64,000 nt of DNA from an uncultured Clostridia bacterium. Lineage in GTDB: Bacteria > Bacillota > Clostridia > Oscillospirales > Ruminococcaceae. Positions within the stretch are counted from its first letter, which is position 1. Every line of letters begins with the position of its first letter. Positions 43,783 to 52,857 of this stretch are shown piece after piece. A program made the translations under genes and the position numbers. Below the pieces are notes generated by a model. The model ran no database searches and was not told the origin of the DNA. It saw nothing but the letters and a program-made list of their open reading frames with translations. Where the stretch lies: NCBI GenBank assembly GCA_947383835.1, contig CANDEV010000002.1, forward strand, positions 186,001 to 250,000, written 5' to 3'.

Positions 43783-45084
43783 ATGTTTGTATCAAAAAAT
43801 TTATTTGTAAATGAAAAGGGACACCTCACAATAGGCGGCGCGGACACAGTGGAGCTTGCCAAAAATTATGGCACACCGCTGTATGTTATGGACGAGGATT
43901 TGATAAGGGAAAATTGCCGCAGCTTCAAGGCTTCCATAGATAAATATTACGGCGGAAGGGGTCTTGTGTGCTACGCAAGCAAGGTCTTTTCCTGCAAGGC
44001 TGTTTGCAGGATAGCTATGGAGGAGGGCATAGGTCTCGACGTTGTTTCGGACGGCGAGTTGTACACAGCCGCAAGCGTGGGTTTCCCCATGGAAAATGTG
44101 TGCTTCCACGGCAATAACAAGACCGATAATGAGCTTATAATGGCGCTTGTCCACAATGTAGGCCGAATTATTGTGGACAACATTTTCGAGCTTGAAAGAC
44201 TTAACAGGCTTGCCGAAATGAAAGGCGTTACCGCAAATATAATGTTCCGCATAAAGCCCGGCATAGACGCTCACACTCACGATTTTATCCGCACAGGACA
44301 GATAGACAGCAAGTTCGGCTTTGCCCTTGAAACGGGAGAAGCCTTTGAAGCAGTCAAAAAAGCAGTCGCTCTGAAAAATATAAATCTGGTCGGACTTCAT
44401 TGTCATATCGGCAGTCAGATTTTTGAAATAGATCCCTTTGTGCTTGCGGCAGAGGTAATGGTAAATTTCATTGCCAAAATAAAAAACGAGCTAAATTATG
44501 AAGTAAGGGAGCTTAATCTTGGCGGCGGCTTCGGAATAAAATACACCGAGGACGAAAATCCCGTGCCTTATGAAAAATATATGGAAAAGGTCTCCGCTAA
44601 AGTTAAGGAGCTTTGTGCAGAGCAGGGACTTGAGCAGCCGTTTATTCTTATCGAGCCGGGACGTTCCATTGCAGGACCTGCGGGAATAACACTTTACACT
44701 GTGGGCAGCGTTAAGCACATACCCAATATACGTACCTATGTGTCTATCGACGGCGGTATGGGGGACAATCCCAGATATGCCCTTTACAAGTCGAAGTATG
44801 AGGCGGTCGCTGCAAACAAGGCAGATAAGCCGCGGGACGCAAAGATAACACTCGCGGGAAAATGCTGCGAAAGCGGCGACCTTATCGGCGAGGAGATGTC
44901 CATTCAGCAGGTTGAATCAGGCGACATTATTGCAGTCCTTGCAACGGGAGCATATAATTACTCCATGTCCTCCAATTACAACAGAATAGCAAAGCCCGCC
45001 GTGGTAATGCTCAAAGGCGGTGAGCCGCGAATTGTTGTTAGGCGGGAAACTCTTGAAGATATTGTCAGAAATGATGTTGACTAA
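43783..45084 (+). CDS. lysA: Diaminopimelate decarboxylase
   Basis: A 433-residue PLP enzyme making lysine from meso-DAP. The PLP lysine is in CYASKVFSCKA, and GLHCHIGSQIFEIDPF, LNLGGGFGIKY, LIEPGRSIAGPAG and CCESGDLIGEE are family blocks. The start at ATG 43783 follows AAAGGAGC; an upstream ATG would read through the promoter. It is a single transcription unit with a strong terminator. Confidence 0.96.
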   Translation: MFVSKNLFVNEKGHLTIGGADTVELAKNYGTPLYVMDEDLIRENCRSFKASIDKYYGGRGLVCYASKVFSCKAVCRIAMEEGIGLDVVSDGELYTAASVGFPMENVCFHGNNKTDNELIMALVHNVGRIIVDNIFELERLNRLAEMKGVTANIMFRIKPGIDAHTHDFIRTGQIDSKFGFALETGEAFEAVKKAVALKNINLVGLHCHIGSQIFEIDPFVLAAEVMVNFIAKIKNELNYEVRELNLGGGFGIKYTEDENPVPYEKYMEKVSAKVKELCAEQGLEQPFILIEPGRSIAGPAGITLYTVGSVKHIPNIRTYVSIDGGMGDNPRYALYKSKYEAVAANKADKPRDAKITLAGKCCESGDLIGEEMSIQQVESGDIIAVLATGAYNYSMSSNYNRIAKPAVVMLKGGEPRIVVRRETLEDIVRNDVD

Positions 45085-45090
45085 AATTTA

Positions 45091-45131
45091 TCGCTTTTTC
45101 ACCTGTTTATGGTGAAAAAGCGAATTTTTTT
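45091..45131 (+). terminator. Rho-independent terminator of lysA
   Basis: TCGCTTTTTCACC (45091-45103), loop TGTTTAT, GGTGAAAAAGCGA (45111-45123), then seven T. Confidence 0.95.
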
Positions 45132-45142
45132 GTAATTTTTTC

Positions 45143-45169
45143 TAAAGTTTTTTTGTTTCCTGCCGATAT
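45143..45169 (+). promoter_or_regulatory. SigD (sigma-28, FliA) type promoter
   Basis: TAAA at 45143-45146, 15 nt, then GCCGATAT at 45162-45169. This is a full match to the flagellar SigD consensus TAAA-N15-GCCGATAT. It is placed 54 nt upstream of the first of two tandem paralogues. No SigA-like pair overlaps it. Confidence 0.8.
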
Positions 45170-45222
45170 ATATAGTAGAAGTACAGCACCATTTGCAAAA
45201 AATACATAAAGAGGGAATTTAT

Positions 45223-46293
45223 ATGAAAATCAATAAAAATAATTTACTGCAAGCATGGGCAATGAGTTTCTTTTTTGGAGGAAGCTCAACCAAACCACTT
45301 CTCAAACCCAAAAATAAAAGCATAAAAAATGAAGATACCGTTAAAATCTCTTGGCAAGCAAAGCAAGATATGCGCAGTGATGAAATCAAAAAAATGATAG
45401 ACAGCGGTGAACCGCTGAAAGGCGTAACATATGAGGAATTTTGTGCATATCGTCGTAAATATAAACAAGACGATGTTTTGGGTAATTCGCAGCAGGGGTA
45501 TACTCAAGCTTTAAAGGGTGATAACGCTGCTCTCAGAAATAAGGAATGGCGTACCAATCCCAATTATCGTGTCCCGCAGCGTTTGTTTTCGTCTCCGGAG
45601 GTAACGGCGGATAGAGAAGCAGCTCTAGAAAAATTACGTAAGAACGAAGAAATTACAGAATGGGAATTCGACCTATTAAGAACATTTCCCGATATGAGTG
45701 AGGGAGTTAGGCTTGAAAATGAAGCAAGGCTTAAGGGACAAAAGGTAAAGTATCAAAATTTCATTTCCTCTGCCTTGTCGGAAGCGGGTATAGAGCTTTC
45801 CGAAGATGACGAGCTGCAATTTGAGGTGTGGGGTTACGATATGATAGGCGTCACGGGTACTCTTTCCGATGATAAGCTTGAACTTGTAAAAGAAAAACTT
45901 GCGGATAAGGCACTTGGTTTTCAATACATTTATCAACAAAACGGACATATAGACCATGCCGAAGCGGGGGGACTTTCTCTCGTATACCTCCAGTCTGCGG
46001 AAAAAATTCTCAAAGACGCGGGCGGCGGCTCGGTGTTTGATATAGAAAAGGACGGAAACGGCAGCTTTACGGGATTGCCCGGCGACCTCGGAGAGTTTAT
46101 TAAGAAAAATGCCATAGGCAGGTTTGGATATAGTGATAATAAATACACAGAAGAACGTCAAGAGGTAATAAGAAAAGCTCTTTATATGAGAGAGACCTTT
46201 AACTCGGTTATTGAAACCGTCAAGAACGGCAATTATAACAGGCTTAAAAATATGACTTGCAAGCTGACTTATAAAAACGGTATTTTGAGCTGC
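45223..46293 (+). CDS. SigD-controlled protein of unknown function, paralogue A
   Basis: A soluble 357-residue protein (end includes stop at 46296 region) lacking a signal peptide or membrane span. The start is ATG 45223 behind GAGGG. The N-terminus MKINKNN, followed by DTVKISWQAKQDM at about 38-50, resembles the N-terminus of FlgM-type proteins (MKIN...D-x-V/I-x-I-S-x-x-A-K). A central block from Lys98 (KGDNAALRNKEWRTNPNYR) to Ala133 is identical to the downstream paralogue. The C-terminal half is acidic and has GGGSVFDI, LPGDLGEFIKKNA and the end TCKLTYKNGILSC. Function unknown; from promoter and motif I infer a motility-linked, perhaps flagellum-exported protein. Confidence 0.75.
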
Positions 46294-46312
46294 TGATACG
46301 GGAGGAATTTTT

Positions 46313-47371
46313 ATGAAAATCTACAATAATAACGCTTGGAAATTTTATGCCGACCTTTTGCTGGGCGGCAGTACGACAAAGCCGCTTATTAAGAAAAATA
46401 TTGGAAAAAACGGAGATACCGTTCATATTTCTTGGCGGGCAAGGCGTGAAATGAGAAATGCCGAGATTGAAAAAATGTTAAACAATGGTGAACCAATGAA
46501 AGGTGTGACATTTGAGGAATATCGTGACTACTATTATGATACACATGGAAAAACCGTGAGTTGTGATATACGGCAGCAATATAGTCGAGATTTAAAGGGG
46601 GATAATGCTGCTCTCAGAAATAAAGAATGGCGTACTAATCCTAATTATCGTGTTCCGCAGCGTTTGTTTTCGTCTCCAGAAGTGACGGCTGACAGAGAGG
46701 CTGTAATTGAAAAATTAAGACGAGGCGAAGAAATTGCAGAATGGGAAACCAGACTTTTACATACATTTCCCAATGTTGATGAGGGTATACGGCTTGAAGA
46801 TGAAGCAAGACTTGAAGCAACAAAAGTAAAGTATCAAAATAAAATTTCTACTGCTCTGTCGGAGGCAGGAATAGAGCTTTCCAAAGATGATGAATTGCAA
46901 TTTGAGGTGTGGGGCTATGATATGACCGTTACAGGTACTATTTCAGGTGATAAGCTTGAACTTGCAAAAGAAACTCTTGCGGACTATGCGCACGACCTCC
47001 AGTATATTTATCAAATAAGCGGACATAGTGACGAGGCTAAGGCAGGCGGGCTTGCGCTTGCATATCTCCAGTCTGCCGAGAAATTTCTCAAAGAGGCGGG
47101 CGGCGGCTCGGTATTTGACATAGGCAAGGACTCATACGGTAATTTTACAGGTTTGCCGGGCGACCTCGGCGAATTTATCAAGAAAAATGCAAAGGGAACT
47201 TTCGGTATTGGGACGGAAGTTTATCAAGACCGCAACAGCGATGTTAAAAGAGCGCTCTTTATGAGAGAAGTCTTTAACTCAGCTATCAAAACCGTACAAA
47301 ACGGTGACTACAATCGACTAAAAGCTATGACTTGCAAGCTGACTTATAAAAACGGTATTTTGAGTTGTTAA
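46313..47371 (+). CDS. SigD-controlled protein of unknown function, paralogue B
   Basis: A 352-residue tandem paralogue that starts 17 nt after the first, behind GGGAGG. It begins MKIYNNN, has DTVHISWRARREM at about 37-49, the same 36-residue identical block and the same C-terminal end CKLTYKNGILSC. Between the copies the identical block differs at a dozen or more third codon positions without an amino acid change, showing purifying selection, not recent gene conversion. It is likely cotranscribed from the SigD promoter. Function unknown. Confidence 0.75.
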   Translation: MKIYNNNAWKFYADLLLGGSTTKPLIKKNIGKNGDTVHISWRARREMRNAEIEKMLNNGEPMKGVTFEEYRDYYYDTHGKTVSCDIRQQYSRDLKGDNAALRNKEWRTNPNYRVPQRLFSSPEVTADREAVIEKLRRGEEIAEWETRLLHTFPNVDEGIRLEDEARLEATKVKYQNKISTALSEAGIELSKDDELQFEVWGYDMTVTGTISGDKLELAKETLADYAHDLQYIYQISGHSDEAKAGGLALAYLQSAEKFLKEAGGGSVFDIGKDSYGNFTGLPGDLGEFIKKNAKGTFGIGTEVYQDRNSDVKRALFMREVFNSAIKTVQNGDYNRLKAMTCKLTYKNGILSC

Positions 47372-47436
47372 AATTATATTGAGTTTTTATTAATATGGCA
47401 AATAATTCCTCCGGTATTGTGAAAGGAGCATAGAAA

Positions 47437-48372
47437 ATGAATATTTCAAAATATTGTGATTTAAGCTTTACCCCAGAAATTGTTGATAATATTTGGCAGT
47501 TGACGAATTCGCCGGATGTTGTGACAGACGGCAGCGGTGATAAATATATCGGATATGAACATATTGGCGAAAGCTATTCGGGAAACCGCAGATACATAAT
47601 TGAAGAACGTGACAGACTTACAGCAAAGGAAATCGCAGAGCTTACGGGTAATGGCGTTTTTCTTGACCTTGCCTGCGGAGACGGCTGTCTTACCGTTCCG
47701 TGCGCGGATTTTGGAACAAAAATAATTGCAGGTGATATTTCAAATGCAATGCTTAAAATTTTACAGAATAAAGCTCAAAATAATAATATTTCCATAGAAA
47801 ATGTTATGCTTTGCAGAATGAACGCATTGGATACTTCCTTAAAAAATGAATGTATTGACACCGTCGCCGCAAACAGCGTGCTTCATCTTATATCAAATCC
47901 CGAAAAGGTGGTCGGTGAAATATACAGGGTTCTGAAAACAGGCGGAAGCTTTGTATGCGTTGACGACGCACCCGGCAAGAATGTTGAAAATCAATTTGAT
48001 AATTCGCTTTACAATGAAATCGTATCACGGATTTACAGCGAATACTGGTCTGAGCTTAATAAATTTGGAATAGCCCCGCAAAAGTTTAGTTGGAAATTTG
48101 ACAGACACGCATACTGTATAAAAATATTCGACAGTTTTGAAACAAAGAAAATCACACGCGACAACGTTTATAAAATGTCGCTGAATGACGGCTTTATACC
48201 ACGTTTTGCAAGCAGGGGATTTTCCGACCAAGTTAATGTCCCGCAGGGAATTCACCAAAAAATAATTGATATTTTATTCGACAGATTTGCGGGTATTTAC
48301 GGAAAAAATTTTGCTGATATTGCATACACGGGAATTGAAGATGATTTGTTAATAACGGTTTACAGAAAGTGA
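47437..48372 (+). CDS. Class I SAM-dependent methyltransferase
   Basis: A 311-residue protein with the SAM-binding motif I VFLDLACGDGCL (about 72-83), followed by IIAGDIS (motif post I) and the GGSFVCVDDAPG strand. The N-terminal 60 residues and the C-terminal 100 are not recognised. It is most like UbiE-type methyltransferases of unknown substrate. AAAGGAGC stands before the start. Confidence 0.85.
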   Translation: MNISKYCDLSFTPEIVDNIWQLTNSPDVVTDGSGDKYIGYEHIGESYSGNRRYIIEERDRLTAKEIAELTGNGVFLDLACGDGCLTVPCADFGTKIIAGDISNAMLKILQNKAQNNNISIENVMLCRMNALDTSLKNECIDTVAANSVLHLISNPEKVVGEIYRVLKTGGSFVCVDDAPGKNVENQFDNSLYNEIVSRIYSEYWSELNKFGIAPQKFSWKFDRHAYCIKIFDSFETKKITRDNVYKMSLNDGFIPRFASRGFSDQVNVPQGIHQKIIDILFDRFAGIYGKNFADIAYTGIEDDLLITVYRK

Positions 48373-48384
48373 GAAAGTAAAATT

Positions 48385-48831
48385 ATGGCAATATGGCAAT
48401 TTGATTTTCATATTATCCCGAATGATTTTTTGAATTCTGAAATTGAGAACGTTAATGAATATTTATGGGATTACAAAAAAATTAATAAGAGTAAAATTAA
48501 AATCCCTGAATTTTTAAAAATAATCAAATCAAACAATGACGAAATTCAATGTGGTGACTATGATAAGACATGTATTAATTTTTCATTTGAAAATGGTTAT
48601 TTGTTTGAAATATTTTGCAGAATTGATTTGCGGGAATTTAATATTTATTTATTGAAGAAAGTCGTATTTTATTTTCGGAAAATGGACGGTAGTGTACTAT
48701 ATAACAATAAAATTTATATGTTAAGTGGAGAAATTTTAAAGGAATTAATATTGAGTTCGAATTCGTATAAGTTTTGCACTGCACCAATGGATTTCATGAA
48801 CGGCTTAAAAAGTAATAAAATAAATTTATGA
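48385..48831 (+). CDS. Hypothetical protein, AT-rich gene
   Basis: A 148-residue protein starting MAIWQFDFHIIPNDFL, rich in Asn, Lys and Ile, with no recognised domain and no membrane span. The gene is clearly more AT-rich than its neighbours, which suggests recent acquisition. Its short, single-domain form is like that of immunity proteins of toxin systems, but no toxin gene is adjacent and the comparison is only by appearance. Confidence 0.6.
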   Translation: MAIWQFDFHIIPNDFLNSEIENVNEYLWDYKKINKSKIKIPEFLKIIKSNNDEIQCGDYDKTCINFSFENGYLFEIFCRIDLREFNIYLLKKVVFYFRKMDGSVLYNNKIYMLSGEILKELILSSNSYKFCTAPMDFMNGLKSNKINL

Positions 48832-48901
48832 ACTTTTATATATGCTTTACTATTATTTTGCCGTCCTTTAAGAAAAAAATTTGAAAAATTTCAAAAACCT
48901 C

Positions 48902-48930
48902 TTTACTTTTTCGCTATGATGTGCTAAAAT
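48902..48930 (+). promoter_or_regulatory. SigA-type promoter of yerC
   Basis: TTTACT (48902-48907), 17-nt spacer, TAAAAT (48925-48930), 54 nt before the start. Confidence 0.55.
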
Positions 48931-48984
48931 GATAACAGAAGATATTTTTCAGAATTATTTTTAAAACGAAAGGACGATGCAGCT

Positions 48985-49287
48985 ATGAATAACAAGCTTA
49001 ATTCCGAGCATATGGACGACCTCTTTGAGGCAATTCTTTCACTTGAAACTAAGGAGGAGTGCTACAAATTTTTTGAAGATTTGTGTACTGTTCTGGAGCT
49101 TCAGTCAATGTCACAGAGAATGCAGGTCGCGAAAATGCTTACAAATAAAAAGGTTTATAAGGACATTGTTTCCGAAACAGGTGCAAGCACTGCAACTATC
49201 AGCCGTGTAAACAGAACTCTCAACTATCAGGGAAGCGGCGGATATTCGCTTGTATTTGAGCGTATAAATAAAAAGGAAGAAAAATAA
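48985..49287 (+). CDS. YerC/YecD family TrpR-like DNA-binding protein
   Basis: A 100-residue TrpR-superfamily helix-turn-helix protein. It has FEDLCTVLELQSMSQRMQVA and SETGASTATISRVNRTLNYQ, the YerC signature and recognition helix. It lacks the tryptophan-binding context of true TrpR; the ligand is unknown. Its stop codon overlaps the start of the next gene (TAATG). Confidence 0.93.
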   Translation: MNNKLNSEHMDDLFEAILSLETKEECYKFFEDLCTVLELQSMSQRMQVAKMLTNKKVYKDIVSETGASTATISRVNRTLNYQGSGGYSLVFERINKKEEK

Positions 49288-50033
49288 TGAGCGGATACCG
49301 CAGTTTTTCATATTTTTACGATATGCTGACGGACAATATTTCCTATGCCAAAAGGGCGGAATATTTCGATATGCTTATCAAAAAACACAGTGGAAAAAAA
49401 AATCTCTTACTTGACCTCGCCTGCGGGACAGGCAGTCTTTCCGAGGAGATGAGCAGGCTTGGCTATGACGTTATCGGCGTTGACGGGTCGGAGGAAATGT
49501 TAAATTCCGCCATTGAAAAAAAGCTTGAAAGCGGTCTGAATATTCAGTACCTTTGTCAGGATATGACAAAGCTTGATATGTTCGGCACTATTGATGTGAC
49601 TATATGTGCTTTGGACAGTCTTAATCATCTTCCTGACCTTGCGGCAATTGAACGGACTGTGCAAAGGGTCTCGCTTTTCTGCGAACCGTCCGGTCTGTTT
49701 ATTTTTGACGTAAACACGCCTTATAAGCATAGGCACATTCTTGGCAATAACACCTTTGTTTACGATATGGACGAGGTTTACTGCGTTTGGCAGAACACCT
49801 ATTTCGAGCGGGACAACCGTGTGGAAATGTCTCTTGACTTTTTTGAGCGGCAGGAGAACGGCTCTTACAAAAGATATGAGGACTGCTTTTCTGAAATTGC
49901 TTTTGACGAAAATGTAATTGACGATCTACTTATAAAAAGCGGCTTTGAGATTGCCGCAAAATATGATTACGATACGGTTTTGCCGCCTAAGCCTGACAGC
50001 GAAAAGCTGGTCTACGCGGCAAGAAAGGTTTGA
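49287..50033 (+). CDS. Class I SAM-dependent methyltransferase
   Basis: A 248-residue methyltransferase with motif I LLLDLACGTGSLSEEM and VIGVDGSEEMLNSA. An extra beta region with DFFERQENGSYKRYEDCFSE is like that seen in small clostridial methyltransferases of the YqeM/Methyltransf_25 group. It overlaps yerC by 1 nt and precedes hslO by 4 nt. Confidence 0.88.
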   Translation: MSGYRSFSYFYDMLTDNISYAKRAEYFDMLIKKHSGKKNLLLDLACGTGSLSEEMSRLGYDVIGVDGSEEMLNSAIEKKLESGLNIQYLCQDMTKLDMFGTIDVTICALDSLNHLPDLAAIERTVQRVSLFCEPSGLFIFDVNTPYKHRHILGNNTFVYDMDEVYCVWQNTYFERDNRVEMSLDFFERQENGSYKRYEDCFSEIAFDENVIDDLLIKSGFEIAAKYDYDTVLPPKPDSEKLVYAARKV

Positions 50034-50037
50034 AAAA

Positions 50038-50907
50038 ATGGCAGATATTGTACGTACAATTTCAGCGGACGGCTCTGTTGTGGCAACAGCTATAAACGCG
50101 TTGGATATTGTATCAAGAATAGAACAAATTCATAAAACCTCCGCGGTGGTGACTGCCGCTTTGGGACGGTTGTCTATTGCAGCCTCTTTGATCGGAATAG
50201 GTCTTAAAGGCGGCAATGACAGCGTTACGATAAGAATGGACGGCGGCGGTCCGACAGATATTCTCATAGCTGTTTCCGACAGCGGCGGAAACGTTAAGTC
50301 ATATGTGGGAAATCCGATTGTTGAGATACCGCTTAACAAATTCGGCAAGCTTGACGTTGCCGGTGCAGTTGGAAATAACGGTACTCTTTCTGTAATAAAG
50401 GATTTGAGCCTTAAAGAGCCTTATGTGGGGCAAGTCCCTATAGTTTCAGGAGAAATCGCGGAGGATATTGCAAATTATTTTGCGGTAAGCGAGCAGATAC
50501 CAACGGTATGCGGACTTGGCGTTCTGGTAAATCCCGACCTTACCGTAAAAGCGGCAGGGGGGTATCTTATACAGCTTCTTCCATTTGCGGATGAAAGCTG
50601 CATTGACAAGCTGGAAGCTAATATCAAAACGCTTCGACCGGTTACGGAAATGCTTGACTCGGGAATGACAGCAGAGGATATTGCAATGCGCGTTATGGAG
50701 GGGCTTGAACCGGAAAAGCTGGATGAGTTCGGCTGCGAATACAAGTGTGATTGCAGCAAGGGACGCGTTGAAAAGGCTTTGATAAGTCTTGGTAGAGAAG
50801 AGCTTTCCAAAATGGCGGAGGAAGAGGAAAGTATTGAGGTATGCTGCCACTTCTGCGAGAAAAAATATAATTTTTCTAAGGACGAAATTTTAAATCTTAT
50901 TAGATAA
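50038..50907 (+). CDS. hslO: Hsp33 redox-regulated chaperone
   Basis: A 289-residue holdase activated by oxidation. The zinc ligands are C-D-C in YKCDCSKGRVEKAL and C-H-F-C in VCCHFCEKKYNF, with the spacing usual for Hsp33. The N-terminal fold shows GRLSIAASLIGIGLKGGN and GGNVKSYVGNP. The ATG at 50038 lies 4 nt after the methyltransferase stop. A long inverted repeat follows. Confidence 0.96.
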   Translation: MADIVRTISADGSVVATAINALDIVSRIEQIHKTSAVVTAALGRLSIAASLIGIGLKGGNDSVTIRMDGGGPTDILIAVSDSGGNVKSYVGNPIVEIPLNKFGKLDVAGAVGNNGTLSVIKDLSLKEPYVGQVPIVSGEIAEDIANYFAVSEQIPTVCGLGVLVNPDLTVKAAGGYLIQLLPFADESCIDKLEANIKTLRPVTEMLDSGMTAEDIAMRVMEGLEPEKLDEFGCEYKCDCSKGRVEKALISLGREELSKMAEEEESIEVCCHFCEKKYNFSKDEILNLIR

Positions 50908-50955
50908 ATAAAAGCTCCTATGTAAAGTTATAAGCTTTACATAGGAGCTTTTATT
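50907..50955. terminator. Bidirectional terminator
   Basis: A perfect 21-bp stem (50907-50927 with 50935-50955) with a 7-nt loop and A/T flanks that give T-runs on both strands. It separates convergent hslO (+) and the LacI-type gene (-) and includes the stop codons of both. Confidence 0.95.
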
Positions 50956-51955
50956 AGTTTTTCTTTTTCAAGGACTCCCTTTCAATGAATCTGTAGGGGA
51001 GCTTTATTTGTTTATTGGATTTTACATTGTTATTGATGTTGTACATAAGCTCGTTAATGACTGTCCTGCCAAGGTCGTAGCATGGCTGCTCAACGGTTGT
51101 TATACCCGGTGTGTACATACTGCTGAGCGGTATATTGTCAAAACCGCAGACAGCAATATTGTCCGGTACGTTATATCCTTTGGAGAGAGCTTTTTTTACA
51201 AAGCTTACCGCAAGCAGGTCGGAAACACAGAATATCGCTGTGGGAGGCTCCTTCAAACCCATAAAATAATCAAATGCCAGCTCACCGTGAAAAAGGTCGT
51301 AAGAGCCTCTGTAAATGTATTCTTCATTGTATTCAATGCCATTTTCCGCAAGAGCTTGCTTATATCCCTTTTCACGGTCAATGGAAGAAATTGAGTTTAC
51401 TTTAGTTGAGACCATTCCGATCCTTTTGTGACCGTATTCGATCATTTTGCTGACAGCTTCGTGCGCACCGCCAACATCATCAACGGTTATCGTAAGAACA
51501 TTTGCACCTTCTATACGTTCGCAGCATAATGCGATGTAATGCTTTTCATTAAGCTCGGTAAGAGTTTTTACGTCGAGCTGTGAACCAAGAAGAATTGCCG
51601 CATCAACGGTGCGGTTAAAAACCATGTTCAGCAAACGCATTTCAATGCTGTATGTACTGTTTGAGGTACTCATAAGAATGTCGTAGCCGTATTCTGAAGC
51701 GGCAACCTGCATACCTCTTATTATCTCACTGTAAAAAGTCTGCTCCGTAGAGGGGATAATTGCCAGAATAATATTGGTCTCGCACTTTCTGAGATTTCTT
51801 CCCAAAAAGTTGGGACTGTATCCAAGCTCCTTTATTGCGTTGTTCACCTGTTCGGTAGCGGCTTCTGAAACAGTCGCGCTGTTGTTTAAAACTCTCGAAA
51901 CCGTTGCAACGGAAACCCCCGCCGCTTTTGCAACATCTTTTATAGTAACATTCAT
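50954..51955 (-). CDS. LacI-family transcriptional regulator
   Basis: A 333-residue repressor. The HTH and hinge are at the N-terminus (TIKDVAKAAGVSVATVSRVL, NNSATVSEAATEQV). The periplasmic-binding-like core has LGRNLRKCETNIILAIIP, DDVGGAHEAVSKMIEYGHKR and FDNIPLSSMYTPGITTVEQP. It is preceded by AGGAGAG. Its effector is probably a sugar or nucleoside, but no transporter or enzyme gene lies next to it. A CCGATCGG palindrome upstream could be its operator. Confidence 0.95.
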   Translation of the reverse strand: MNVTIKDVAKAAGVSVATVSRVLNNSATVSEAATEQVNNAIKELGYSPNFLGRNLRKCETNIILAIIPSTEQTFYSEIIRGMQVAASEYGYDILMSTSNSTYSIEMRLLNMVFNRTVDAAILLGSQLDVKTLTELNEKHYIALCCERIEGANVLTITVDDVGGAHEAVSKMIEYGHKRIGMVSTKVNSISSIDREKGYKQALAENGIEYNEEYIYRGSYDLFHGELAFDYFMGLKEPPTAIFCVSDLLAVSFVKKALSKGYNVPDNIAVCGFDNIPLSSMYTPGITTVEQPCYDLGRTVINELMYNINNNVKSNKQIKLPYRFIERESLKKKN

Positions 51956-52091
51956 TAAACGGCAGCTCTCCTTTCAAAATTTTCCGTACACCGCCGATCG
52001 GTATACGCCGCCGAAAATCATCTATATTAATATTATAACAAAGCTAAAAATTTTTCAATTGACAAATTTACCTAAAAAAAACAAATTATTT

Positions 52092-52571
52092 TTACAGTAT
52101 TTTTTCGCTGTCATTGAGCTTACGGTTATTTTTGTTATGCTTTTCGGCACGTCTTTTACTTCGCTTTTCCGTATTTTTATCGGAAAAATAATTTAGAAAA
52201 ATGAGTACTGCCAAAAGTACAGTTACAAAAACAGTTAAAAGATGTCTTTCGGCAAAGGCTTCTGTTGTTGTTTTGGGTATCAGTTCGTTTGGTATTTCAT
52301 AAAAGGTTTTTACAGTATATATGTAAAAGCCTGTGCCGATAATATCCAGAACAGCAGGCAGCCATACCTTTTGAAAGGCGGCAAGTACAGTTGCCGCGAT
52401 AAGAAATGCTGAACTTATTAAAAGCGCTGTTCCGCAGAACGAAAAGTCTGTGACGCTGTTTGAAAAATCCTGAATAAGAATTGCTATGCCGCCCATAATA
52501 TTATTAAATCCGGAAAATACTGCCGCAGACGCAATACACAATACAAGTGTGACGATTCTTGCTTTTTTCAT
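52092..52571 (-). CDS. Hypothetical membrane protein
   Basis: A 159-residue protein with four spans (about 5-25, 35-60, 65-85 and 108-128) and a basic tail (RSKRRAEKHNKNNRK). I chose the ATG at 52571 that gives MKKARIVTLVLC; a longer form from 52640 has no ribosome binding site near it. No family recognised. It is divergent from spoIVB. Confidence 0.65.
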   Translation of the reverse strand: MKKARIVTLVLCIASAAVFSGFNNIMGGIAILIQDFSNSVTDFSFCGTALLISSAFLIAATVLAAFQKVWLPAVLDIIGTGFYIYTVKTFYEIPNELIPKTTTEAFAERHLLTVFVTVLLAVLIFLNYFSDKNTEKRSKRRAEKHNKNNRKLNDSEKIL

Positions 52572-52715
52572 GAAAAATAATTTACTCCTTTTCCCAAAAA
52601 TTATAGTATATATATAGTATACCATAAAACATACACACAATGCAAGCGGAAAATGAATTTCTATTTTCGACAGGTTATTTTAAAGTTTGGGTGTAAAATA
52701 ACGAAATAAAAAGCA

Positions 52716-52745
52716 TTGATAAATTGCTCCGAAATGCTAATAGTA
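52716..52745 (+). promoter_or_regulatory. Candidate SigG-type promoter of spoIVB
   Basis: TTGATA (52716-52721), a 17-nt spacer and AATAGTA (52739-52745). This is close to the forespore SigG pattern TGnATA-N17-CATACTA. Bacillus spoIVB is SigG-dependent, so the position is expected. Confidence 0.45.
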
Positions 52746-52787
52746 ATAGAAATAATTAATACAGGATATTGCGGAAAGGAGATAGTT

Positions 52788-52853
52788 TTGTTTCAGTGTG
52801 ATGCTGATGTAAGCTTATTTGTATATCAGGTCAAAATGGTGAAGCAAAGTTAA
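52788..52853 (+). CDS. Possible 21-codon leader ORF before spoIVB
   Basis: A TTG at 52788 stands 7 nt after AAAGGAG and opens 21 codons (MFQCDADVSLFVYQVKMVKQ...) ending TAA at 52851-52853, 4 nt before the spoIVB start. spoIVB itself has no good ribosome binding site, so ribosomes may reach it by coupling from this ORF. It may instead be a long untranslated leader. Confidence 0.4.
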   Translation: MFQCDADVSLFVYQVKMVKQS

Positions 52854-52857
52854 AAAT

